From CAUZIZ01 sp965222655 (GTDB lineage Bacteria > Acidobacteriota > UBA6911 > RPQK01 > JAJDTT01): a stretch of 64,000 nt of DNA. The stretch's first letter is position 1. Each line of letters begins with the position of its first letter. The stretch spans positions 930,001 through 994,000 of the forward strand of contig CBDCUP010000018.1 of the NCBI GenBank assembly GCA_965222655.1. The letters run 5' to 3'. Made by a program: the position numbers and the translations under genes. Shown here one piece after another: positions 24,828-35,511 of the stretch. Below the pieces are notes generated by a model. It saw only the letters and a list, made by a program, of their open reading frames with translations, was not told the DNA's origin and searched no databases.

Positions 24828-27179
24828 ATGAACAGAGCGTGGAAACTACTGAGCATCCTCAGTCTGGTTCCTATCCTCACGACCTCCGGGATGATGGCAG
24901 CGGACGTGAACTTTGGGGCGTGGATCCCGAGCGCGAGCAGCCGCAACATTCCGGCAGGTACGGTGGTGGATCCGGGCTCGCAGTTGCTCTACATCGTGGA
25001 TACGGGCATCAACATCTCAGCAGCGGTGGAAGCCGGACAGTTCACGGAGGCGGCTGTCGCCGCCCAGAACGTCAACGGATTGTTGGGGATCACGGGTGCC
25101 GCGGGTGAAGTTCAAACGAACTTCATTTCGATTACGAATACGCACCCGACCAAGGCGGTGACCATTCACTTTCGTTACTTTAACGATGAATGCGAGGACG
25201 TCTTGGATTTCCTGATAATTCTGACGTGTAACGACACGTTGATGTTCAATCCTTTTGACTTTGAGATTCCGGCAGCGTCGTTGGGCGGCAATCCGATCAA
25301 CACCAAGAGCCGGATCTTTGGTCCGGATCTGTCGGATGCGTTTCCGGCGATCAAGGGCGACAAGTTCGCCTGTGGACGTTTCCTGATCTTTGCCACGGCA
25401 GCGGCGACGGTGAGGCTGGATACGACGGCCGAGAATGCAAACACTCCTGTCGGGGGTATGGGTCTTCTGGGGGGCGCCTTTAGGGACGGCTCCACTGGCC
25501 CTGGCTACAACTTTGAGTCGATGACCTGGGGCTTCAATGAAGCCCAGCCTGCGGGTGGTCTTCCCGGCGCGGGTGTCAATGGCGGGCCAACGATGACGGT
25601 GTTCGCACCCTTTCACGATTACAATGCGCTCTCTTCGCCGGGCAACATCTTGTTCCCGTTTGAGCTGGGAGTGGCGTTGGATCAGGAGTGTAATATCGAT
25701 GCCAGCGGCGTGACCTTCCGCGCCCTCAAGGATGGCGTTCATGACCCGACTGCGAATCCGCCGTTGATTTATCCTTGGCGGAACGTGGGTTCGACGGGTG
25801 GCCTGAGCCACAACAATCTGCACGTCTTCAACGCGGCAGGAGCGAACTTCAACTACCTGATCGGGCATAAGGCGACGGCGGTACCGAAAGGCTTTATCGC
25901 TGGCGTCCAGTCGGATCAGGATCGGTTCCTGGCCTTTGGAGTCAACGCCTGGACCCGCCCGGCCGTTCATGGTCTGACGGGTTCCTTCAGCCAGTTGACG
26001 AACTTCCGCAATGGCGACGGCGCCCCGCTGGATTCGTTGAACATTCCGGATTACGCCCTGCTGATGGGCACGGAAATCCTGATGAGGCGTTCCGATACGA
26101 CGGGCTTCCTGACGGCAGCCTCGAGTTCCCCCAACCCGTACTACCTGCGGCAGGAAGCACACGGCGGCGATACGGTGAGAGCCGTGACGTCCGAAGGTGG
26201 AACCAACGTCGATGGTCCCAGAGTTGCCTCCACCGGAGCGGCGCTAGACATTGGCGGCCCACTGCAGGCGAACTGGAGTTCTGACGCGTCTGTCAACACC
26301 GACGATACGGGCCATAACGGCCCCGGCCAGCTCGGCCTGGGCGGTGCTTTCCCCAATGGGGTTGCGGCCAATGGCGTGGGTGTCGGTGGGTCCTCCTGGT
26401 ATGGAGCCCTGGCGTGGATTTCACTTCACACCACGGATCCGCTGAACCAGATCATGCATCTGTTGTCGTTCGTGGATGACTACGACGGCAGCAAGAACAC
26501 GGCGGTTGCGGCGACGGTCTCGGGAGTGAGCATCTTCGATCGCTCCTACAACCTGACCGGTGCCCAGACGCGTTATATCCTGCAGATCTATGACAACATG
26601 GAGAACAAGCTGGATATCACGACGACGACGCCGATCAACATCTCACCGCCGCCGCCGATTGCGCCGACGGCCAATCTGCGAATCATCGTGGATTGTTTGA
26701 AGGTGTGGATCAATGGAGTCATCGATCCGTTGACGAAGCGCTACGGATTGCGGATCCAGGACCTGTACGACATCACGGATGTGGTGCGAACAGGAGGAAG
26801 TGGTAGGCACGGGGATGCCAGCGGTAGTCTGAATAATGATGTGCGTCCCTTCAAGGGTCTGGCCTATCCGGTGAATCCGCTGGAAGATGCCTCACAAGGC
26901 TGGATCCGTTTGGTGCGGGACAACAACCACACCCGGAGCCGGACCTTCTCGTTCACGCCGGCAGGTGGTGGAGTGACCATCACCCGGACGGTGACGATCA
27001 CGGGTGGAACGATTGCTCCGATTGATCACGTGATCATGGACAATCTGCGTCACCCGACGTTCGTGACGATCGGCGAGATCAACACGCGCTTCGAGGGATT
27101 CGGAGCAGCCTGGTGGGCAGCTGCCGCGGCTCAGGATCCGGCGACCTCGAACGCTCCGCCCATCAACCCGAGTCCCTAG
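24828..27179 (+). CDS. Large exported protein of unknown family
   Basis: 783 residues from ATG 24828, chosen because the RBS TAAGGAGG lies 10 bp upstream; an in-frame ATG-type codon at 24774 is less likely. Signal peptide about residues 1-24 ending MAA. The mature protein is Gly/Asn/Thr-rich and beta-rich with few charges, as in surface or secreted proteins. Three Cys lie around ECEDVLD, LTCND and KFACG. No repeats, enzyme motif or sorting tag were recognised. A near-ideal RBS and a strong terminator after the gene suggest high expression as a single-gene unit. A structural surface layer role is possible but unproven. Confidence 0.7.
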   Translation: MNRAWKLLSILSLVPILTTSGMMAADVNFGAWIPSASSRNIPAGTVVDPGSQLLYIVDTGINISAAVEAGQFTEAAVAAQNVNGLLGITGAAGEVQTNFISITNTHPTKAVTIHFRYFNDECEDVLDFLIILTCNDTLMFNPFDFEIPAASLGGNPINTKSRIFGPDLSDAFPAIKGDKFACGRFLIFATAAATVRLDTTAENANTPVGGMGLLGGAFRDGSTGPGYNFESMTWGFNEAQPAGGLPGAGVNGGPTMTVFAPFHDYNALSSPGNILFPFELGVALDQECNIDASGVTFRALKDGVHDPTANPPLIYPWRNVGSTGGLSHNNLHVFNAAGANFNYLIGHKATAVPKGFIAGVQSDQDRFLAFGVNAWTRPAVHGLTGSFSQLTNFRNGDGAPLDSLNIPDYALLMGTEILMRRSDTTGFLTAASSSPNPYYLRQEAHGGDTVRAVTSEGGTNVDGPRVASTGAALDIGGPLQANWSSDASVNTDDTGHNGPGQLGLGGAFPNGVAANGVGVGGSSWYGALAWISLHTTDPLNQIMHLLSFVDDYDGSKNTAVAATVSGVSIFDRSYNLTGAQTRYILQIYDNMENKLDITTTTPINISPPPPIAPTANLRIIVDCLKVWINGVIDPLTKRYGLRIQDLYDITDVVRTGGSGRHGDASGSLNNDVRPFKGLAYPVNPLEDASQGWIRLVRDNNHTRSRTFSFTPAGGGVTITRTVTITGGTIAPIDHVIMDNLRHPTFVTIGEINTRFEGFGAAWWAAAAAQDPATSNAPPINPSP

Positions 27180-27207
27180 TGTCTCGGGCTTGAGCAAGCG
27201 AATAAGA

Positions 27208-27239
27208 AAGGGGAGGCCATCTGGCCTCCCCTTTTTTTT
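27208..27239 (+). terminator. Strong Rho-independent terminator
   Basis: The hairpin GGGGAGGCC-ATCT-GGCCTCCCC is followed by eight T residues, 29 bp after the 24828 gene. Confidence 0.95.
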
Positions 27240-27278
27240 GATTGAAGTCCTAAAACCCAGGCACCAGAGGAACACCAA

Positions 27279-28771
27279 ATGACTACCCAGAACAGGATCC
27301 TGAAGTCATCGAAAGTCCTCTTCTGGGCTTTGATGCTGGCTGCTCTTTGTGAACCCCTGGCAGGGTCCGACCTGGAAGTCCTCTCACATTTCCGGCTCAA
27401 TCCTCCCGATGTCACCGCCTTTGAAGAGGGCGGAGCCAACTACAATCGGATCGAGGTCGGCCCTTCAGGAAGGCTCTACGTTGCCTTCTCTGGCCTTATC
27501 AAGGGAAAGTTGTCTACCGACGTTTTCTTTCGGAGATTCCTTCCGGAAGAGAAGCGGTGGGACGAACTGGTGCAGCTCAGCGGGGAAGAGCTTCGAAGCC
27601 GCGCCCCGGCTATCTGGGTAGGAGAAGGAGACGAGATCCACTATGCCTGGTTGGCCCATGGTGGGCCAAAGGAGCAGGAGCGACTCGGTCTCAGGTATCG
27701 AAAGTCCGAAGATGGTGGTGGCAGTTGGTCTGAGACCAAGGCATTTGACTTAGGGGTTATTCTGGCCAGGGTCCCCACCTTACAGGGTGATGATCAGGGC
27801 AACCTCTACCTCTGTATATCCAATCAGGGAGAGAATGAAGACCACGAGAGAGTCATCCTCTTCCGCAGTGGAGATCAAGGGGACAGCTGGGAGCAGGTCG
27901 ATGTCCACAACGGAGAGGAAAGGCTTTTCGGCGCGAGCCAACCCAGACTTGTAGCGGGAAAGGGGGGGGGGCGTATCTGATCTGGCTGGATTCCACTCCG
28001 GGGGGCAGGGCAGTGGTTTTCGCTAGGACGGTCGACGGCGGAAAGTCGTGGAGTAAGGCTATTCCCCTGAACGACGACCTGAGTCGGATTCTATCCGATC
28101 CCCTGATCGACCTTCACCAAGACAAGATTAGAGTGATGTGGGTCGAGGCTGGCTCCCGAAGGAGCTCGATCTATTTGGATTATTCCGACGATGGAGGTGA
28201 ATCCTGGAACCCGGATCGGCAACTCTACCATGAGCCTGTCAGTGGCATTACCCTGAAGAGTACACAGGTTCATGATAAACTGTTTGTCTCCTGGAAGGAC
28301 TATCGGGAGTTGCTCTGGCAGCGAGGGGAGCACTTGTTGTACCAGCTCCATCCTCGGGATAAGGTTGCCGACGGAGTAGATCAGTCGCAGAAGCAGTCGC
28401 TTACCGGAAAGTTGGACAACCTGCTCAGCTTCCGCGGTTTTGAGGTGGCACCTTTCGGCGATGAAGAGTGCGTCGGAGTCTACTCTAAAAAAGGTCTGGA
28501 TGGACGGCCCACGATCTATGCATCCTGGAGCGAGAAGCTGGCAGAGGGCTTCGAAGAAGTGCTGGAAGTAAGCAAGGACGACGGGACCAAGGAGAGTGTT
28601 TGGCCTCGTATTCGCAAGGTAGATGACAGCGAACTTGTTATCCTGTACAATCAGATGGAGGCCCCGACTGGCTTGGACCAGAAGCGGCGTAAGCTGCTGG
28701 GCGATTTAATCCTGACGCGGGTCCGGCTTCAGAGCGGGGGCACTGGTCAGGAGGGCGGTCGGTCGGAGTGA
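27279..28771 (+). pseudogene. Exported sialidase-like (BNR/Asp-box) protein, frameshifted at a G10 run
   Basis: Two frames together make one protein of about 497 residues. The first (27279-27980) has a signal peptide and two Asp-boxes (KSEDGGGSW, RSGDQGDSW). The second (continuing from about 27972 to 28771) has two more (RTVDGGKSW, YSDDGGESW). These mark a six-bladed propeller of sialidase or BNR type. The frame is lost in a run of ten G at 27962-27971; eleven G would restore it. No catalytic Arg triad is evident, so hydrolase activity is not claimed. The G run could be a sequencing indel or a phase-variable tract. Confidence 0.75.
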
Positions 28772-28794
28772 GGTGGAGGTGAAAGGAGTGCGCA

Positions 28795-31700
28795 GTGTGG
28801 CCTCTGTGTAATCGAAACTTTCTAGCCTTTCTGCTGCTGGCAGTCTTGGTCTCCGTTTCCGCGTTTTCAACTCCCATTGTCCAAATAGTCACCCCCAGTG
28901 GTGCCGTCACGGCCGTCAACCAGGGGGTCCGATGGGGCGTCCCTCCCGGCTTTGTGGGAACTCAGAGCAATCCGATTCCGGTCCAGGAGGCGAACGCGGT
29001 TCTCCTCAAGATTGGTGACACGATCAATCCGGGGTTTGCTCCGGGATCCTCAGAGGTCAACGGCCTGAATCCACAGACTACCTTTCACTCCAACCTGGCC
29101 CTCATTGGGAATTTGGACGTACTCTGTTTCGGCTGCAATGGACCCAAGCCTTCGATCACCATTCTGAATTGGCAGGCCAGCCACTCAATGTGGCCAGGTC
29201 GATGGTTGCGCGGGTAAGCCTGGGGGTGGATGCATCCAGTCCCAACCCGCCTTACAACGTCGGTAATTCGGTGCTAGTGGAGGTTTGGTTTGCCCGGACC
29301 GGTGCAGTGGTCAACCGACCTCCGACCGCCAACGCCGGGTTGAATCAGTCGGTTCAGTTCGGCCAGACGGTAACGCTCCGGGGCACAGTGTTTGACCCGG
29401 ATGGAGATTCCACAACCGTGTCGTGGACCCTTGTCGGCGGCACCGGGGGAGGCGGCGGGATTCAGATCAACGGAGCCAATTCACTCACGGCAACCTTTGT
29501 CGCTCCCAGCGATCCAAAAATTCTGACTTTTCAGTTCTGTGCTGACGACGGCGTGAATGGGCCGGTTTGTTCCAACACCACTGTAACCGTGGTCGCTCCA
29601 GGAGGAGGCCCCGGCCCCGGACCCGGTCCGGGCGAAGGTCCTGGGCCAGATCCGGATCCGGTGACTCTCGTTTGCAATGTAGCCGGGAATATTCCAGCGA
29701 CGGCTAACGCCGGACCGAGTCGTACGGTCGGGTCGGGCCAGTTCATCCAGATCGTCGGAGCCGGCTTAGATCCTGACGGATCCGTCGCTGAAATAGGGGG
29801 TATCGTCGTAGACAAACCTTTTTTCCAGTGGTCGGTTCAAGACGGCAAGGGTCTTGTGATCAACCTGCAACAGCAAGTACAGACGGTGAGTTTCACGGCG
29901 CCGCTAGTGAGCGAGACCACCACCATTGTCCTGCTTTTAAAGGTCACTGATCCATTAGGCTGCGGAAGCGAAGACCCGCTATTCGTCACCATTCAGGCAG
30001 ACAATGGGCCTCCCACCGCCAATGCCGGCGAGGATCAGACGGTAGGGGAGGGGGCGACGGTCAACCTGACGGGTCAAGCCACTGATCCGGACCTGGACAT
30101 CCTGACCTTTGGGTGGGCGCAGTTATCCGGTACCGGTGTTGCTCTTTCGTCCTCGAATACGCCGGCTACGACCTTTGTGGCACCCGATCTTCCCCAAGGG
30201 GGCGAGGATGTGGTGCTTGTCTTCGAGTTTACCGTTAGTGATGGGTCGGAGGTGACCAAGGACCAGGTCGCGATCACCGTCAGCAACAACACTCCTCCCT
30301 CTATTGATCCCATCTCGGATCAGATCGGGGTCTCGGGGGGCACCATGACCCTGAGCGGATCCGCCGTTGATTTCGACGGTGATTCTCCCCTCTTCTATCG
30401 CTGGACGCAAGTGGCGGGCTTGGCGGTGACGTTCAACACGACCAGTGAGATCACCACCACCATAACGCTGCCGACGGTCGAAGAAAGTGCGGAAGTCTTC
30501 ATCAAGTTTGAGGTGCACGACGGGATCTCAGGCTCTGCAGTCACCTTCAAGATATCAGTGGAAGCCGTAGTACTCAACTCCGTGATCCTCCCTGCCGCGT
30601 TGGGGACACAGCATCCTAGCTTCCAGGGAAGTTACGTCAGTGCGGCACTTGTGAGTCTTGGCCCGAGCTCAAACCAGATCACTCTTTCTGGTCGCGATTC
30701 GGATGGAAATGAGACCTCCAGTGTATCCTTGGTACCTCCTTTGGAGTCCCAGGGACAAAATGCCTTTCTCACTCAGGAGATCCTGGGCCAGGGAGCTGAT
30801 GCTGTCTCTATCGTTGCTCAGGGGCAGCAAGGCCCCATCCAGGGTTTCTTCATGGTTGGCACCTACGACCTGAAGAACCTGGACGGCATCGGCGGGACCC
30901 TCCATGAATCCACCCAACTCTACTTTCCTCTCGCCCGACAGAATGGGGCGAGTGAGGCGACTCTGCTCTTTATCCTGAACGTGAAGGAGGAAGCAGACCC
31001 AGCCGTCCGGATTCAGCTCTACGACCGATCAGGTGCCCTTCTCCGCGAGACCACACTTCCGATAGCTGCGTTTGGTTCCATCGTGGGAACCTTGGATGAG
31101 ATCTATAACGATCCTGAGCTTGAAGTCGACGAGGGTTTCGTACAGGTGACGACAAGCGCAGTGGACGTGAGTGGCTTCTTATTCTATTCTCAAGAGCAGC
31201 ATTTCTCCTCCATGACCGCTCAGCTGGGGACCAATACCCGGCTGCTGCTGGTTCCCCACCTGTTCGCCGATGCAGCTGATGGAGACACCGAAATCCGGAT
31301 CCTCAACACAGGCCTCATCAAGGCGACTGTCGAAATCAAGGCCTACGACGACCTCTCCAACGAGCTGGGATCTACCTCGGTCGAGATCCTGCCCATGGAG
31401 TTGTACGTGGCGAGCGCCAAAGAGGTGCTCAATTTGCAGCCAACAGGCCTCATGAGCGGCCATCTGAAGTTGCACGCCAGCGGCGGCACCGTGGGAATCT
31501 TCGAGCAGGCCGCGACCCTGGTGGGTGTGGTCAGCTTTACCGGGAACAATGGCAAGTTCCGCTCCACTCTCCCCATGATCAAGGACGGTCAGAAGGAGAC
31601 CTTGCTGCTTCAAGTGGCCCAGTCGGTCGCACTGCAGATGTTTACCGGATTGTCGATTCTAGTCCCGGGAAACGACGAGGCTGTGGTGACGATCCAGGCC

Positions 31701-31940
31701 TACTCCGAAGACGGGCAACTCACCGCGCAGCGGACGGTAACGATCGCTCCGGGAAATCGTTTGGTCCGACTCCTCAATGACGCAGATTTGTTCGGTTTCG
31801 GTTTTGAGCAGGTCAAGGGCCATCTGAAGATTATCAGCGATGAGCTTGTCCTGGTTTTTGCGCTCTTCGGCGACTATCTCTCAGAGTTCCTGGCCGCAAT
31901 CGAGGGCCAGGCTCCATTCGTCAAACCAGAGAGCCCTTAA
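28795..31940 (+). pseudogene. Exported PKD/Ig-like multi-domain protein, frameshifted
   Basis: The first frame (28795-29217) has a signal peptide (about residues 1-24) and the start of the mature chain. The second frame (read from about 29166 to 31940) continues it. A one-base loss between about 29160 and 29185 joins them. The second part contains four PKD/REJ-like beta domains, each opening with a TANAG or similar motif (RPPTANAGLNQ, PATANAGPSR, PPTANAGEDQ, then PPSIDPISDQ). A Gly/Pro linker lies between domains one and two. A C-terminal beta-rich region of about 450 residues has no clear family. This is typical of large surface or secreted adhesin-like proteins. Confidence 0.7.
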
Positions 31941-31964
31941 AACCAGCCACCGATTATTCATCTC

Positions 31965-31992
31965 GATTGACCCTCAAGAATGAGGGTCAATC
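31965..31992 (+). terminator. Perfect hairpin after the PKD-protein gene
   Basis: GATTGACCCTCA-AGAA-TGAGGGTCAATC is a 12-bp perfect stem, 25 bp after the stop. It has no long T tract, so it may terminate weakly or protect the 3' end. Confidence 0.6.
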
Positions 31993-32184
31993 TTCTCCTA
32001 GACTGATCTTGACTCCTACAATCCCCTCAGGTTTGGTTTGAATCCGGGCTGACCGGAACCTGTCTCTGGCTAGCGCTTCCTGCTATGCCGGTGAAGCACG
32101 ACTAAGATCCTCTATTTAAACAGGTTATTTGATCTGCTCAGGAGAACTTCGGTAAGCTAGATTCCGACAAAGGAGATTAAGAAT

Positions 32185-33435
32185 ATGATGTTCAGGACAA
32201 TCACTTTCGCGTCCTTCATGTGGCTATTCGCTTCTGCCTGGCTCTGGTCAGGGGACGCTTCCTCGAGTTGGGAAGGGCTTTGGCGGTTGGAGCAGCGATC
32301 CACTCTGACGGGCCCGATCATTTTCCACTTGTTCGTTCCAGTTGATGGCGAAGACTCAAAGGCTATTCTCTATCGTGCCGGGTGGGACATACAGTCCACC
32401 GAAAGGCTGGAAATGCGTGGGAACCACCTCAAGATCATGCTCGATCTCAGTGGGAAGCCTGTCAAATTGGAGGTGGAACGGAGGGGAAAGCAGCTTACGG
32501 GTGATTGGCTGCTCTTTCACCCTCAGTACCCGCAAGATGGTGATCTGAAGGGATTTCGGATACACGGATCTGGCGATTGGGAGCTTTTCAAGGGTCTGAA
32601 GAAGCTGCGCACCGAGGACGGCTTGATCGACTTCGCAGGGTTCCTGGCGCGAGAGTCCCCCCCAGGAGAGGACGCCTTCGTCAAGTTCTGGGAAGAGACG
32701 GTAGTGCCCGAGTTCTATACGATCATCCAGAATTCCTTATACGGCGGCGAGAAGGCACTCGACAGAGCACTGCCCAAGGAGCAGCTTGGAAGGATTCAAC
32801 GGATCGTGCAAGCTGCGGAATTCAAGGCGGCAGCCTCCAATTTCGCGGAAGTCTACAAGAAGGTTCGAAAGGACCTGGCCGAAGAGTACGCGGAGATGGG
32901 TCTCCTGAATTCCTTGATCACGATGCCTCCCATGAGGGGTTTCAAGAGCCAGACCACAGAGATCGCAGGGGGGCTCACCACGCTCGTAGATGTGCAGGAA
33001 GAGACGAGGCGATGGCCCGCTGATCAGCTCCCCTATTTCATTGCTCAACAGGTGTTCATGACGCCAATTCTCTTGAGCTACCCCGCCATGGGTGCGGTCT
33101 CCGTGGAGCTCTACAAGGATGGTGTTCGTTCTTATCTGGCTGGCAGGCTGAAATATTCGTCGGATCCGTCCTCCCGCCTGCTGCTATCTAAAGGCGAGAT
33201 TGAGCAGGTAGAGAAGGATCGTTCAAGGTATTCTCGGGAGATCGAGGGGAACTTGATGAAGGCCTCTTCAGCCTTCATGGCGAATCTTTTCGAGGAGAAG
33301 CCGCGCCCGGGTCGGGTACTTGGACATTCCTTCGTGGAAAGCTTGGCCCAGAAGCTCAGTCCGAAGGAGCTTTTGGGGATGCAGCTTGGGGATATTGACC
33401 GAGAGGCGGCGGACTACTTCGGATCGATCCAGTAG
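32185..33435 (+). CDS. Hypothetical exported protein
   Basis: A 416-residue protein with a signal peptide (about residues 1-24). The first part (about 28-135) is a beta-rich lipocalin- or jellyroll-like segment around GLWRLEQRS and LTGDWLLFH. The remainder (about 150-416) is helical. No HExxH or other catalytic motif is visible. RBS AAAGGAG lies 9 bp before the start. It is convergent with the ABC exporter gene and the two overlap by 22 bp at their 3' ends, with no terminator between them. Family not recognised. Confidence 0.6.
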   Translation: MMFRTITFASFMWLFASAWLWSGDASSSWEGLWRLEQRSTLTGPIIFHLFVPVDGEDSKAILYRAGWDIQSTERLEMRGNHLKIMLDLSGKPVKLEVERRGKQLTGDWLLFHPQYPQDGDLKGFRIHGSGDWELFKGLKKLRTEDGLIDFAGFLARESPPGEDAFVKFWEETVVPEFYTIIQNSLYGGEKALDRALPKEQLGRIQRIVQAAEFKAAASNFAEVYKKVRKDLAEEYAEMGLLNSLITMPPMRGFKSQTTEIAGGLTTLVDVQEETRRWPADQLPYFIAQQVFMTPILLSYPAMGAVSVELYKDGVRSYLAGRLKYSSDPSSRLLLSKGEIEQVEKDRSRYSREIEGNLMKASSAFMANLFEEKPRPGRVLGHSFVESLAQKLSPKELLGMQLGDIDREAADYFGSIQ

Positions 33436-34619
33436 TGCTGAAGCTTGACCAGACCAACAGTGCGATCCGCAGAGGAAACGGTGAAGGTTTGGGAGCGCTC
33501 GACGATGTCGTAGGCCTGGAGCTTCTCCTGGTCGGTCGCAACCACATTGAGATAGTATCGGCCTGATAGCAGCGGAATGTCAGGGAACACGACGCGAGCA
33601 TGGTAGTGGTGGGGACTCTCCCGGCGCAGGGAATCTCCGGAGGTATCGCTGCTCGCGGTATAGACACAGACGCCGTCGTTTCGGACAAGAGCGACGGCTA
33701 CTGCGGGAATCCCCTCAAACCCTGGTCCAAAGTGGCACCAGATATCGAGCTGAAGCGTATCACCGCTCTGGAATTCAGTGCTGGGACGTTGCTCGGTGTC
33801 ACTTAGCACGGTCTTCTCGATCCAACAAATCTGTTTTCCGGAATCGCGGTCTGGTTCTACAGCCGGGGAGGATACTGGGAGTGAGTTCGGCTCATCCTCT
33901 CGTACATAGTCTGTATAGCGATCCACGACTTCCTGTGCCACGCCCTGGGCCTCAATGCAGCCTCTCTTCAACCAGATAGCCCGTTCACACAGGGTTTTGA
34001 CCTGGTACAGATTGTGAGAACAAAACAGGATAGTGCAGCCCTTCCGCTTGAAGCTCAGAATCCGATCCGTACACTTTTTTTGAAAGCGCTGATCCCCTAC
34101 CGCGAGGGCCTCGTCGATGACCAGGATCGTCGGGTCGAAGCCGGTAGCGAGGGCAAAACCCAAGCGGACGTACATTCCGGATGAGTAGGTTTTTACCGGC
34201 TTGTCGATGAATTCCTCCAATTCGCTGAAGGCGATGATTTCTGACTCGCTCTGCTGAATCTCGGCGCGACTGAGACCGGCCAGTGCCCCGTTGAAATAGA
34301 TGTTCTCCCGGCCTGTAAAATCAGGGTGAAATCCCGCCGTCAGCTCCAATAGGGCACTGGCCTTGCCCTCCAGGTTGACCGATCCCGAGCTCGGGGAGGT
34401 GGCGCCTGCAAGAATCTGGAGGAGGGTGGTCTTGCCGGCTCCATTCTCTCCAATGATTCCGAAGGCCTCTCCCTCGCCAACCTCAAAGCTGATTTCCTTG
34501 AGAGCCCAGAATTGCTGGTGGGAAGGAACTCTAAGTACCATCTCTCTGAAGAGACTTCGGGGGCCCCAGTAGAGTTTGTAGACCTTCGACAGCTGTGAGA
34601 CCCGGACGGCTGGGCTCAT
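33414..34619 (-). CDS. wzt: Wzt-type polysaccharide ABC transporter ATPase
   Basis: A 401-residue protein. The N-terminal nucleotide-binding domain (about residues 1-240) has Walker A GENGAGKTTLL (about 57-67), the signature YSSGMYVRLGFA (about 143-154) and Walker B ILVIDEALAVGD (about 165-176). The C-terminal domain (about 265-400) matches the beta-sandwich of Wzt proteins that recognise the end of the O-antigen or capsule glycan before export. It overlaps wzm by 4 bp. Energises export of a completed undecaprenyl-linked chain. The chain-end domain hints that a terminal modification, perhaps by the double methyltransferase, is recognised. Confidence 0.9.
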   Translation of the reverse strand: MSPAVRVSQLSKVYKLYWGPRSLFREMVLRVPSHQQFWALKEISFEVGEGEAFGIIGENGAGKTTLLQILAGATSPSSGSVNLEGKASALLELTAGFHPDFTGRENIYFNGALAGLSRAEIQQSESEIIAFSELEEFIDKPVKTYSSGMYVRLGFALATGFDPTILVIDEALAVGDQRFQKKCTDRILSFKRKGCTILFCSHNLYQVKTLCERAIWLKRGCIEAQGVAQEVVDRYTDYVREDEPNSLPVSSPAVEPDRDSGKQICWIEKTVLSDTEQRPSTEFQSGDTLQLDIWCHFGPGFEGIPAVAVALVRNDGVCVYTASSDTSGDSLRRESPHHYHARVVFPDIPLLSGRYYLNVVATDQEKLQAYDIVERSQTFTVSSADRTVGLVKLQHYWIDPK

Positions 34620-35401
34620 AGCAGGTCAACCAGTTCGTGGCGAGATCGACGCAAGACGAATTGTCCCAGGAGATAGGCTCCACAGGAGAACACGATCCAG
34701 TAGAGGACACCCCAGGGTGAAGGTGTGGGGTTTCCCAGAAATACAAATCGATAGGCTTCCACCATATGAGTCAGTGGGTTGCAGTTCAGGAGGGTCTGGA
34801 ACAAGCCGGTTGCTTTGTTCGTGGGATAGACGATCGGAGTTACCCAGAACATCAGCATGAAGAGAACACCAAGAATCTGGGCGATATCCCGGAAAAAGAC
34901 ATTCAGACAGGCCACCGTGACGGCAATGCCGTAAGTCATGATGACTTGAAAAATGAACAAGAGGAAAACCAGAGCGAAGAACCTGGCGTTGAAGGCTTGA
35001 ATAGCAATGAGAACAAGCACGAAGACGACTGTGCCCAGGAGTTGATGAATAAAGGAAGAAAGCACGACGCTAAAGGGCAGCGTCTCGAGGGGAAAGCGTA
35101 GCTTCTTGATGAGGTGGGCATTCTCGATGAAACTGCGGGAGGATCGTATGATCCCTTCCTGGAGAGCCATCCAGGGGAGCAGGGCAGCGAAAAGATAGAG
35201 TGCAAATCGTCCCCAGGAAGGATCGTCTCCAAAGCGCATGTTCATGACCGTGGAGAATACAACGGTGTAGAGTGCGAGCTGAAGAATCGGGTTGAGGACA
35301 GACCAGAAGACACCGATGATCGATCCCACGTAACGACCCCTCACGTCACGGGTGACCAACTCCCGGACCAGGTACTTGTTGTACAAGATCGTCGCAAACA
35401 T
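34616..35401 (-). CDS. wzm: Wzm-type polysaccharide ABC transporter permease
   Basis: A 261-residue inner-membrane protein of the ABC-2 permease type with about six membrane helices (starting about residues 32, 60, 107, 142, 175 and 232). The N-terminus NKYLVRELVTRDVRGRYVGS and the PIVYPTNKATGLF loop are typical of Wzm/TagG/KpsM exporters. It pairs with the ATPase encoded immediately downstream, with a 4-bp overlap. Divergent from the Wzy/WaaL-like gene; their promoters must lie in 35402-35511. Confidence 0.88.
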   Translation of the reverse strand: MFATILYNKYLVRELVTRDVRGRYVGSIIGVFWSVLNPILQLALYTVVFSTVMNMRFGDDPSWGRFALYLFAALLPWMALQEGIIRSSRSFIENAHLIKKLRFPLETLPFSVVLSSFIHQLLGTVVFVLVLIAIQAFNARFFALVFLLFIFQVIMTYGIAVTVACLNVFFRDIAQILGVLFMLMFWVTPIVYPTNKATGLFQTLLNCNPLTHMVEAYRFVFLGNPTPSPWGVLYWIVFSCGAYLLGQFVLRRSRHELVDLL

Positions 35402-35511
35402 CTATTCTAGGTTCTCCCCCGTAGCAAGAGGGAAGGCGCTACCGATGCGGCTCGAAGGTACGATACGGAAGGCGATGCCAGGTCCTCGGCCGGAAGCATT
35501 CGCTGGTACGC

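Noticed and set aside
25017..26162. 381-codon minus-strand frame opposite the exported-protein gene
   Set aside because: The plus strand has a signal peptide, RBS and terminator; the minus frame has none and an unlikely composition.
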